Assembly (NCBI GenBank): GCA_012845835.1
Contig: JABAKD010000010.1
Coordinates: 4,403,288 to 4,467,287 of the forward strand
Reading direction: 5' to 3'
Origin: Undaria pinnatifida
Lineage: Eukaryota > Sar > Phaeophyceae > Laminariales > Alariaceae
Length of the DNA stretch: 64,000 nucleotides
Made by a program: the position numbers and the translations under genes. The notes under the pieces are model-generated. The model saw only the letters and a list, made by a program, of their open reading frames with translations. It searched no databases and was not told where the DNA came from. Positions 46,077-57,800 of the stretch are shown here, in pieces. How positions within the stretch are numbered: the first letter of the stretch is position 1; each line of letters begins with the position of its first letter.

Positions 46077-47098
46077 GAGAGAAGTCGACTGTCGAACACA
46101 AATGTACGTCGGCTGCGCGTTCTCGACGTGGGTGGAGCTATAGCGCCACGTAAGAGTTTTAAGGGGAGCAGCACCTCCCCGGCCGCGATCACCAATAGCT
46201 GTAGTCCATGCGATTACGAGTTCAGGCGCTTCGAGAACCGAGGCTCCAGCGGGGTAAAACCTGCCTTGACGCTCCCGGCAACAGTACTGCGTATACCAGG
46301 TACTGTCAACGAGAGTCTGCCCGCCACTGCTCGCAGGGGCAAGCGCAAGACAGCAGCACTCGCTTATCTTCATGATGATACCGGTAGCGGCAGACGCGTT
46401 GTCAGGAAGCCGGCCAGAAGATCGAGGAGAGGGGGCGCTGCGGCGAAGCGAACACCCGCCGCAAAGGAAAAGACCGCTATATGCAAGGAAAGGGTAAGGG
46501 GAACGTGGTGCCGAAGACCAAGGGAAAGGGAAAGGACAAGGGCAAGAAGAAAGCGGCTGCAACCGAGACCCCGTCTGTTTCATCCGCCAAAGGGATAATC
46601 GCCGCGCCTACTTATGATACTGACGGAACAAGACAAGCTCTGCGTGCTTGCAGTCTGGAACCCGGTCGTTGTCGCCAACAGGCTGGAAATGACCAGCTCT
46701 CAACCAAGGGCGGATCCATTGGTGGAGAATGGCTCCGCATTGCAGAGCTCAACTTGTGCACAGTAGCAATTGCAGCAGGCAGGGCGAAAAGGCTGCCTGA
46801 GACACCACCGCCGGTTCCGATAGTTCAAGCTTACACACCGGCGGGAAATGTCGAAGGTCTGACGGGAGTAATCGCCGCTGTCCTCTGCGCGTTTGCCGAC
46901 GATAAGACTCAGGTCGAGGCAGGATGTGTGGAGAGGGCGGCGGTAGGGACGGGGGACGCAACACGGGCGGGGATGAAACGGGGTCAGCGGTGGCGGCGGC
47001 CGGGGTAGCGGCGGGGGTTGGGGCGGGGACGGGGGCAGGGCGTGAGGTTAGAGGCTACGGTGGTGGAACCCGCGGAGACGTGGACAATGACAAACTGT
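46077..47098 (+). pseudogene. Family copy 3b, frameshifted
   Basis: The exon 2 acceptor is kept as CGACCCAG at 46069-46076, but the next bases are GAGA rather than GGAGA. Homology runs through NESLPATARRGKRK and AAKRTPAAKEK in one frame, then continues from about 46481 as QGKGKGNVVPK in another, so at least one frameshift lies near 46470-46490. It then carries GGSIGGEWLRIAELNLC, KRLPETPPPVPIV and a Gly-rich tail, with traces to AACTGTGAAC at 47091-47100. No exon 1 was found. A remnant of the RRL module (LNDDQERLRAIT) is at about 47506-47575. Confidence 0.65.
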
Positions 47099-47860
47099 GA
47101 ACTTGGATTAATCTTGGATGGAGTTAGCTTCAGGTATGAGGTACACTCTATGCTTCCGACCTTTTTTTTTTTAGGAAACCAGTGAGAAATCTCCAGAAAC
47201 ATCGTGTTCGGGTCGAAAGAAAAATATATTAGCGATGGCGGAACATAATCGGCAGCAGGAGAAGCAAAATAAAGGACAGCGACTACAGCAACATTAACGC
47301 TAGCAGCATTACCGGTGAAGTGACAGCAAGCAGCATCTACCGAAACGGCGGCAAGGAATATCGATCAAGCGGCAACAAGCAATATTATCGGCGAAGTGAC
47401 AGCAATCAACGGCAAGTCCAACGGTTACGGCAACGTCAACAACCATGAACGGTAACATCACTGGTGATCGGAGAGGCTTGAACGCCCCCACGGTTTGTGG
47501 TGCGGCCTCAACGACGACCAGGAACGATTGCGCGCCATCACTCATGCATTACCGGAAATCTGTCACGGAACGAGATAGCGCATTTCTGCAGTGGCAAGGC
47601 CATCGGCTTCGACAACGGTTGAAGCAGCACGTGTTACGAAATGTCCTTAAATCTCATGGGAGCCCGTAGAAGCGAAATGGAAGCTCATGAAAGTGTTATA
47701 CAATCTCATGAACACCCACGAACGCCACATTGAAGCCCCATAAAGTCCCATGTATTCCTTGTAATCTCGTGAAATCCCATGGCATTACATGGAAGCCCAT
47801 GGAAGGAAGGGTCAGCTTCGACACCATCTGGCTAGGAACAGAAACAAACATGATAGCCCG
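47099..47860. other. Trailer of copy 3b and CATGAAAGCCC-like repeats
   Basis: AGCAGCAT and GGTGAAGTGACAGCAA repeats (47280-47410) precede the RRL module remnant; 47640-47810 has several AATCTCATG(G/A)A and AAGCCCATG units. No gene is supported. Confidence 0.4.
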
Positions 47861-47918
47861 ACCAAAACTTGCACGTGTACGTGCTGCCGCCTGCGATAAA
47901 GCAGTTGAACCACCTTAC

Positions 47919-48009
47919 GTATCGTCATGAAGTAGGCAGCCAGCGCCTCCACGCCGTTGGAGTCGATCATGGTTCCATCATAGAAGACCTTCCTCAGCAG
48001 GGATATATA
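47919..48009 (-). pseudogene. Relic of a methyltransferase exon
   Basis: Reads YISLLRKVFYDGTMIDSNGV and ALAAYFM, aligned with VISLLTQPLGDDGRILDYN and ALAARLM of the exon at 32572-32477. The flanking DNA matches too (TGCAGCGTCATGTGCC against CAGTGTCATGCGCC near 32846). The acceptor is broken: where the active-looking copy has GGCAG-GTTATATCC this has CCACGC-TATATATCC. It precedes family copy 4, as the intact exon precedes copy 2. Confidence 0.65.
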
Positions 48010-48900
48010 GCGTGGCATGCAGCGTCATGTGCCGTTCATTGTGAGTTGTTTGGGGTTTGTTGGCAAGGCTGAGTGCTGTACGCAAGAGGAGAACAAAATG
48101 CTACGTCGAGGGATACCGGTACAGCAGTACAGTATCGACCATCTCGTGGGAAAAGAGTGTTGAAGAAATCTAGTCTACGGGTAGAAATTGCAGAAATAAG
48201 AAAGTAAGTGTGTAGCCTACGCGGCCCAGGATTTAAGAAACAACCCCCTTTTCCTTTTGGGTGCCCTGGTCCCAGGACACTGCATTCACCAGGAAAGTTA
48301 AAGCTCAGACTACAGCTGGTATTCTTGCCGACGAAAAAAAGAAACTACATGAAGACTTTGTACTGCTTTCTGGCTTGGCCAAAGTAAGGATACTAGCCTA
48401 TTAATAGTCTAGAGCCGGATCTCAGGTTTCTTACGAGAGGGCCGATACGGTACGTTTTCAGCCACGAAAATATTCTTGTCGACGCAGTTTTTCTTTGGCT
48501 ATTAAATACTGCAGTTGTGGAATACCTGGTGCCTGGCAGTTGATACCTGGTGCAGTCGCAGCCCATCCCTGGGATCAGAGCGAACTGCTGGATTTGCTGA
48601 CGCCAATTATCATCTACGACGAATTCTCTAGGTTTAATTCGCTAGGGTGTCTATGGGCTAATCTCCGAGCTGTCCGACTGTCTGTCTGTCTGAAATTTTT
48701 CACTTGAGCATATAGACTACACCATGAAACCTCTTCTCCATCCGACCTCAAATAAAGTAGAAGCATTTATATTGTAGGGAACAGCATGACAACGAATATC
48801 GTTTGCGCTACATCTTGATAGTGCGGCCATAATCACGTTTCGCAAGCAGTTTTTGCGCATCTACCTTCATCAGGGACAAGCAACACCCCCACCGTGACTT
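48010..48900. other. Stretch without gene between relic and family copy 4
   Basis: GATGAAGGTAGATGCGC at about 48868-48884 (minus strand) resembles the start-codon region of the methyltransferase N-terminal exon at 34471. GCCGATACGGTACG and CCCAGGACAC near 48250 and 48430 recur near 1965 and 2090, so part of this stretch is also shared with the left end of the window in inverted order. Confidence 0.35.
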
Positions 48901-49872
48901 TAGCATCATGGAATTTTCTCCTGTTGATGTTGCAGCGTTCCCGACCCCGTCGTGCTCCTTGACCTTCGATACGGCTCCAGACTGGTGTCTGCTGCTGCTG
49001 TTCCTGCTCGCACTGCACTGTTGTTACTATTGTTGCTGTATCGCGATACGATTATCTGCATTTTTTTTCGTGCCTGCCACGCGGTGCTGCTGTTTGCGCC
49101 GCTCGACTTACAGTACAACAGCAATCTTTAGACACCAGGTTCCCTCGAAGATACCGTCGTGCGTTCAGCCAGCACCCGGCACCCCTCTCCGAGAGCAATA
49201 TCCGAGGAGATATTGTATTACATGGTGTCGACCCTTTATCCCATTCGATCCTGCCATTTTCTCTTCTTGCACTACTGCACTCGTCGAGCCTTCCACTCGT
49301 CCAATTGGAGCAGATAGGTATGATACCCGCCGGTGTTATCCCCCTGCAAGAACCAGAAAACGACGATAGGATCCTGAAGATATCACCCAAGATCCAAGAT
49401 CCAAGAACGCCAATTAAAAAAGGGCGGGTGCCCGGGAATTCCTTTTTTATTTCCGAGCGTTCGTCGATCTATTATCGATCGTTCGACGACGGTTTCGTGT
49501 TTTTCTGTCTCAGCCCCGAAGACAAGCAAACGTTACCTGGTTTTATATTTCGGCAAACACGCAAACTACGCACACGACATTCACACGGAGTCCGCCTGCT
49601 CTAGTAGACGCTGCCTCGCACGCCATCGTCCCCGAGTAGCCTCGCCTACAGCCTCGAGGTTTTCTACACGGACCAACCCGGTGGGCCGAACTACAAAAGT
49701 CAGCAGTCGCCGGTCAAGGATCGTCGGCCATCGTCGCCCGTGCAGAAAACGACCGTGCAGAGTAGCAGTTTGTTTGGGGGCAGCCCGGTACTACCTTACT
49801 GTTTATACCAGACACCAGGCATCGGTATCATACCAGGGTATCACCCGAAGTAGTGTATTGTATTGATACAGC

Positions 49873-51859
49873 ATGCGCCCATCCGGGACAACGGGTAAAC
49901 AAGAGCCGGAGAAGGGGGGGGGCTCGAGCTCCGCCGGAAGGACGCGGACACCGTACCCTGCAGCGAAACTGGAAGAGGAGGAAGAGGAAGAGGATCATGT
50001 GAGCCCCTATCAGACTCGTACCACTACGATACATGCTTAGTCTATAACAACAGCAGACTATTCGTGCATTCCACTATTCGTGTTCCCGACTTGTACTCAC
50101 ACTTTATTAGTCACCAACAGCAGCAGCAGATATTTTCATGGCGTCGACAATTCGTGGTCGCGTCGCAAACAGATATCGCCCAGATCCCTTGTCGCCGCTC
50201 CCCAGTACTTGCCTTGGTTTTTGCGTGCTCGCTCTAATACGACGCCCATCGGATCTTCGGGTATTCACTATCGTCTCAAAAGTCGATGGTACTCTTCACT
50301 ACTATCGTCTCCAAAATCTATGGTATTGTAGATTTCTTCCAATCCCGACGTTTCCTCGCACATTTGCTTGTTTTCTGTTGTGGACCCGGGGAGATAAGCC
50401 CGAGCTAGGACCATCAAAGAGGCCCAGGTGGGAACCCCAGCCGACGTTCGAGTTGAAATCATCTTCCTCGTCGGCTGCGCTTCCTCCGTGCTACGAACGT
50501 CAGTCTGTGTGCGACACCCAGCCCGTCACGATCCCCGGTTTTTTCGATCAGCCCCAGGCGGTCATAATCCCAGGCAGCTCGCAGGTTGCGGGTGCTACCG
50601 CTCAGCCCCGAGCGATCGCCGTCCCAGAATCTTGGCAGGGTACGGGTGCTGTCGCTCAGCCTCAGGCGATCGCAGGCCCAGATTATTCGCATGGTGCGGT
50701 TGCTGTCGCTCAGCCGCAGGCGATCGAAGGCCGAGATGATTGGCAGGGTACGGGTGCTGCCGCTCAGCCCCAAGCGATCGCAGGACCAGATTGTTGGCAA
50801 GGTGTGGGTGCTATCACTCAGTCCCAGGGCATCGCAGGTCTAGCCTGCTCGCAGGTTGCGGGTGCTATCGCCCAGCCCCAGGCAAACTCGGGCAAATATT
50901 ATTTGCACGTTGAGGGAGCTGTCGCCCAGCCCCAGGCAAGCGCAAGACAAGATTATTTGCACGTCGCGGCCGCCGTTGTTCAGCCCCAGGCGATCGCAGG
51001 CCCAGATGCTTGGAATGGCAAGAGTGCTGTCGTTCAGCCACAAGCGATCGAAGGCCCAGATTGTTGGGATGGTAGGGGTGCTACCGCTCAGCCCCAAGCG
51101 ATCGCTGGCCCAAAATATTGGCAGGGTAAGGGTGCTGTCGCTCAGCCCCAAGCGATTGCAGGCTCAGGTTGTTCGCAGGTTGCGGGTGCTATCGACCAGC
51201 CCCAGGTGATCGCAGGCCCAGGGTATTCGCAAGGTGCGAGTGCTGCTGCTGCTGCTGCTGTTGAGGAGAACCTAACCCCCCCGGTTCACAACAGAAAACG
51301 CAAGCGGAGGAGAAATCCCCCATTTCTGTATAATAATGGGGCTGGAGAGGCGGCGTTTATTCGAAGGCAGATGGCGCCTGGCGGCGTCAGATCAGACGAG
51401 TGCAGGAGGACGTCACCGGCTTATTATCCACCCGGCAATCTGCTTTCTTTCAATTCCTACTCCGGAGAGGTCGTGCCTCACCTCCCTTCTTCTGCCGACG
51501 AGGACAAGCAGGCGCCGAAAGTTCCCTGCTTGCAGCACGAGGACGAGATACACGTGAACGATGATGTCGCCAAGCGAACGTCGGACGAAAACGACGAAGA
51601 TTGCATGCGTATTGCCGAGCTCAACCTCATCCTGTTGGCGGTCGCAGCCAGCAGGAGGAACAGGATGTATGTGCCGCCCGCACTGTTTCCGCCGATGATA
51701 CACGCTGTCCTACCCGCGGGAGGTGGCATCGGGGCGGGGAGTGGCGCGGGGGCGGGTGGTGTCGCGGGGGGGGGGGTTGGCAGGGGGGCGGGGGCGGGGG
51801 TGGAGGAGGAGCAGGATATCGAGGGCTACGGTGGGGACGTGGAGGACAACGAGTTCTGA
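49873..51859 (+). CDS. Unrecognised family protein, copy 4, with thirteen 18-residue repeats
   Basis: Exon 1 49873-49998 (42 codons, Glu-rich end, then GTGAGC). Exon 2 by homology starts at 50390 with Gly-Asp and GPSKRPR and runs 490 codons to TGA at 51857-51859. From 50561 to 51262 it holds thirteen 18-residue units, consensus IAGPDxWQGxGAVAQPQA, where copy 2 has one and copy 1 none. After them come KRKRRRNPP, DCMRIAELNLILLAVAASR (shared with 3b), a Gly-rich stretch and an acidic end VEDNEF. Odd: the exon 2 acceptor CCCAG of copies 1, 2 and 3b reads CCCGG here, and the frame is open upstream from 50138, so a different start or splice is needed. Composition suggests a disordered nuclear protein; function unknown. 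Confidence 0.55.
50561..51262 (+). repeat. 54-bp coding minisatellite (18-residue units)
   Basis: Twelve full units and one diverged unit, exactly 54 bases apart with no indels, so frame is kept throughout. GCTCAGCCCCAAGCGATCGC is the best conserved core; the aromatic position alternates among Trp, Tyr and Ser. Confidence 0.95.
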
Positions 51860-52836
<977 letters not shown>

Positions 52837-52862
52837 TAAGGTCATAGCTTCGACGAACGTTT

Positions 52863-53144
52863 GTGCAGCACGTTTTGTGGGTAATTGGGAAACTGCATCG
52901 GCTGCACTCGTCCCTCACACCCAAAGCTGCCTTGTTAGGTGCAGCGTTTTTTGCCGCACAGTATCCTATAAGTAGCGATGAATCATATTCTGAGCAGCTC
53001 GCACCCTACATGTCCGTTTTTATTGTATGGCATTCTCCTTCCGACGCGCCATGCCGTGTGCTGTGCAACAGAGCTATACGAAACGTCGGAGAGAAGCAAA
53101 ACGAAACGTTTCTGGCGCCGACGTTCGTGGAAACCGTCTCATGA
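52863..53144 (+). other. Conserved exon-like segment of copy 4
   Basis: A 93-codon frame with GKLHRLHSSLTPKAALL and SYSEQLAPYM; copy 1 reads GNCIARSRHSHQKATLL and HSEKQVASSM, and copy 2 SSNQLAPYT. The acceptor of copy 1 (CTTTTAG-GAAACTGC) reads AATTGG-GAAACTGC here. It ends at TGA in GTCTCATGACAAGAACC. Unrecognised. Confidence 0.4.
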
Positions 53145-53385
53145 CAAGAACCAGCGGCCCCTGCCATTGGGAAAAGGCGCGTTCTGGAACCGTATTTTTG
53201 TGTAGCCACAAAAACCGGTCTGCATTGTAACAACTACCGTACTGGAATCAGCTATAGCTTGTTGCTTCTTCGTTACGCTATGACTTTTTCTTGAGTTTTT
53301 GCGTTTTAACGTTCCATGTCCTCTGGCGTTACTTTGCTCGCCACGTCGTGCAGTCCTCGGAGTTCACGTGTTAATGCACTCACGG

Positions 53386-54000
53386 CACCCCCCCCCCCTT
53401 CGACGTGTGCGCTGCGCGTTTGCGCCGTTTTTCGTCGCCATCAAGTGAAGCCACACACCTCCCCCCTCTTCCCTTCCCCCCTGCCGCCCTCTCCCACTCC
53501 CCTCTCCCCCCTCTCCCTCCCTCCCCCCCCCCCCCCCCGTCTTGTGAAACGGCTACGCCAGCGCGTGTGCAGCGTCGTTTTCGTCCTGAAAGCATGACGG
53601 GCCGGCCACGGGCCGAGGCGACGATGTATCTCAAGATGCAACGGAAGCGTGTGCCTGCTCTGCACCTGATCTGGTCGAGATCGCAGTTTTGGGAGGCCAT
53701 CTGCTGAAAATCTGTGGAATCGAAGCTGGCGTTGCTGCTGCCAGTGTTGCTTTGCCGTTGCTATTATTGAATTGCTATTGCTACTGTTGCGCTACTGTGG
53801 CGTTGCTGTTGCTACTTTTGCTTTCTATTGCTACTGCAGCTTTGATGCTAAGTGAAATTTCTCTTTAATAAAATGTATTTGCTGCTACTGTTGCTTTGTT
53901 GCTGCTACAAATGCTTTGTTGTTGCTGCTGTTACGCTGCTGTTGCTTTGCTAGTGTTACTGCTGCTTTGTTGTTGCTTTGTTGTTGCTACTCTGTTGCGC
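53386..54000. repeat. C-rich tract and GCTGTT-type repeats
   Basis: C-rich DNA at 53386-53540 with two pure C runs, then a unique stretch shared with copy 1 (AGCGYGYGTGCAGCG, GACGGGCCGGCCACGGG), then (TTGCTGYT)n-like repeats 53720-54000. Poly-Pro and poly-Gly frames are artefacts. Confidence 0.75.
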
Positions 54001-54800
54001 CGCCGCTGCTGCTGTTTTGTATATAATGTATCTGCCCCGGAGCTGTAAACACTTGTATATAGAGCACAGGAGGCCAAACCCTTCGCCTACTGTAATAGTT
54101 GGTTGGAAAACGTCGGAATATCGGCTCAAGTTCGCATGTTCTTGAAGCGTCAAGGTCGAACAACAACTGCTCTATACCTGGAAGTATATTCATTTGGGGA
54201 GTAGCCCGCGCTCGCAGCACAGCGCTGAATATGGACTGCATTCCCTACAGGGCAGGGTGTGATGTAGAATAGACAGGAACCCTGAGGTCTTACCCCTAAC
54301 GTTACCGCCAGAGTAAAAAAAGTCGCGTTGCTAACTTAATTTTTTCTCCTTCGCGAATTTTGAGGAATTTTCGGGCGCTAAACACGCGTTCTCTTTCCAT
54401 CCAATTCGTTGTCCACGCATCGCTGACAATGAAGCTCGCGCTACACCATGAGTGGGAATAAAGACGTACACCCAACACGAAAACAAAAGAAAAATGGATA
54501 TGTAGTTCGAATTATGATACGCAGTCACAAATACTCGGCCGCTCTCCAGCGAATTTTGGACGAAAAACAAAGAGATATTGCGCCCCTCCGACGCACACGC
54601 GCACCATTAATATAAGAGTACATGTGCTTGGATAAGCACCTCAAATGTGTACGATATCACCAATACTATACGGCCCCTACTATACTCTATCAACAGCAAG
54701 AGCCGGCCAATCCTGTACAACCAGTCAACGTAGACACTGGAAGGTGATCAACCTGGAGTAATCTCAGCAACGGGCACCACAACACGGCCAAGAAGCAACG
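54001..54800. other. Stretch without gene
   Basis: Contains the third TTCGCATGTTCTTGAAGCGTC-type segment (about 54130-54160), related to 41.5 and 43.2 kb. No exon of the SNF2-like gene was recognised downstream of its stop at 54801. Confidence 0.4.
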
Positions 54801-57800
54801 CTATCGCTCCTGCCTTCGAGGTCCCAATTCCCCTGACTTGGCGCCTTGCGCCTTCCTAAGCTGCAGCGTAGTCGCAACGTACGTCACATCTTCACGCGAC
54901 AACCCCGCTCCACCCCCCCCACCCCCGTCCCTCCCCCAACATCCTTCTACAGGCGTTCCCGCCTCCCCTATCAAGGCTAATCTGCCACCCCCCACATCAC
55001 GTTGGTCATTCCCACCCGTGGTTAATCTACCGGCCAGTGCCCGCGGACGTCTCGCTCCGCGCTTCGTCTTTGCGTCGTGCTTGGGCTGCCGAGATCCGGG
55101 GGTGCCATCCTCCGTTAAGCTTGTGTCTGGGCCTGGACCTCGGGAAGGAATCGGGGCAACGCGGCTGGGTCTACTGTGGTAGAATAAGCACCCGGCCGCC
55201 TCCACCAAGGGCATCACGTCAGGCACCCGCAGAAACGCCGCTAGACTCTGTTGCGTCGCGGGTGCCGACGTATGGACGGGGGAAGGGAGGTTAAGGGTAG
55301 GGGCGAGCGGCAGGTGGCGACAGTCGAAGGTTGTAAGAACGCGTAGGTGGATTGAGATTTTTTTAATTTTTTTCATCAGGTGACACGTTCACGACAGACG
55401 GCGTGATCGATTCGCTACAGTAGTACTGTTAGAATATACAGCAGATAACAACGTGCCAACGTACAAATCTCATCTATGTATACTGTTCCGATATTGGAAG
55501 ATCTATAAAGATCCACGATAATGTGCCAGAGTGTATGGTAAGATACGTAGCCAACAGGAACGACAAGAGCGGGTCAGATGTATCATTTTAGGACTCATAC
55601 GAATGGTGCTCGAACATACTCGTATCGGAGGGTACCAGCACACTGGGTGATACCAGAGGGTTATACCGGACTTGTCACGGTGACCGCGCCAAAGTTTTGA
55701 GCAAGGCTTGTACAAGCCACACGAGCCCACTCTCCCAACCAACCCTCCACCACTGGCATTTTGATCACATAGGCCGCAAAAGCGCCAATTTACCATCTAC
55801 CTCTTCTTCAGTTCGCCGAAACACAAGGCTTTATGTGCTTTACAGTCACCCGGTGTCCATCTCTCCACATTTCTTCTCCAGATCATCAACATCATCATAT
55901 GCCATCTGGATTATTACGACAAGTACCGCTGTACTACTTGGCACAACCTCAGCACTCCTCCGTGTACCAGAAGACAACCAATATTCACGGGTCCATCCCT
56001 CCTGCGTGGGACTGTACCCGCGGCGGGCACATAATCGCACCCCCTTTGCCTTCAAACAGTCTACCAACACCAACCGCAGCTCGTGCTGCAGACCTTCTGC
56101 AGACTGACTCCACTCGATCAGAGCATTACATTTGGGCGGTACAGCTCTGCAGGGGCGCTACAGCGTACACCACGAGACATGCAACCACAAATTTCCACGC
56201 AAGATCCCGTTTGACTCACCCGCATGCGCTCGCTGGTGCTTTCTACGGTCGCCATGCCCTCGCGCTCGACTACGCACCACCGTGCTCTTCCCACCAAGCT
56301 CAGAGCGGCGGTGGCTCTTGCGCTTCGCTGATTGGTCAGAAGCTGAGCTCCATCAGCCACAACGCGATGCCACCACACCTGTGGCAACCCAGAGCAGCGA
56401 CACAAAGCATCGGTTACGGGTAAGAGCGTACAGTATCGGTCCCTCTATAGCACTGGAAAAGTGTCAGCCGGGAATACCGGCACTATAGCGGCAGCCGGCA
56501 CTACCCCACATACTACCAATACTGGTCGGTTCCGTCCACGCCAAGCGACTTCACACGCACTATAACGGACAACCGGCACCACTTCAATCGGCACCATAGG
56601 GGGACCCAAAGGCAACGGTAGGGGGGGGGCGCCCCCTTATGTTACTCCCGGCCTTGAGCCACTCGCACGAGTGACTGTGTACCTCACTGACAAAACCTTT
56701 TATCTTGGTGCAGCGTATAGCTGATCATTCCATATCGCACATTTGAGACAGCACGGAAACTCAACACCGCGAAGGAACAGGAGGGTCACTCGCAGGAGTG
56801 ACTCCGAGCCGCTGCAAAAAACAGGCCGAAAATAAAAATAAAATAACTAACCTCCCTACCGTAGCTTTTGCTCGCAGCACTAAAAAAGCGACAGCGATAG
56901 CAGCTGTAGGAAAGGTCGAGGGGCTAAAGCAGCAAGCTATTAAATCATCAACACCAAACGCCAAAAGGCGCTTGGGATTCCTACGGGCCATATGCACGCA
57001 GAAAAGACAGCCACAACGGTGGGGCAAAAGACAGTGCTGCTTTCACGCAAGGCTCAATATTGACAGACCGCGGACAAATTAAAACAACACACCGTGGTGG
57101 TCTTTATTCCAGAATTCGTTCTGCTTTTTTGTTTTTCCCACTCAGGCGGAGCATCGAACAGCACAATCAGTGCACCGAGGTGATATTATTGATTCCAGAA
57201 CCGATTCTCGTTGTGCTCTTTATACCATGGCTCAATACCGAGCAGAAACCTTGTGCCTTTTGTTCCGTACTCACCCCATGTAGGAGTGACACCATGTGGT
57301 CAGGCCTAGAGGCGGCCCTTTTCCGAGCCGGTGTGTTCCTCGTGTTCCACTTGTTCGAGCTTCGGACGCAGGGGGTGGGCGAAGTCACCGAGGGGTCGAC
57401 TACACGAGGAAGCTCTTTTGCTTTCAGAATCTGCACCGTGGGGAAATGTGGGATTGTCGAAGGATACAACGGGGGGGGGCGGTACTGCAGTTGTTATCAC
57501 CTTGAGCAACCGACTGTCGGGAAAGTAAGAGGGGTGACGAGGTGCAGGCGCCTTTTGTCGTGTGGCTTACACCCCTACCGTGCCGTTTATGCGAGGAACC
57601 AAACGCCACACCAGGTACGTATAAACCACTGCCAGTATTGCCAATGCCGAATCCTATTGGTCAGTGGCCCGCTTTGCACGAAACACAGAGCACTCTGTAC
57701 AAAGCAAAACTGAACGCTCGCCTCTTTGAGCGTAGCAACGTGCGAAAAATATCGGCCAGACACTTGAAGAAAAAATGCTCTTGTGGTAGCAGGAAAAACA

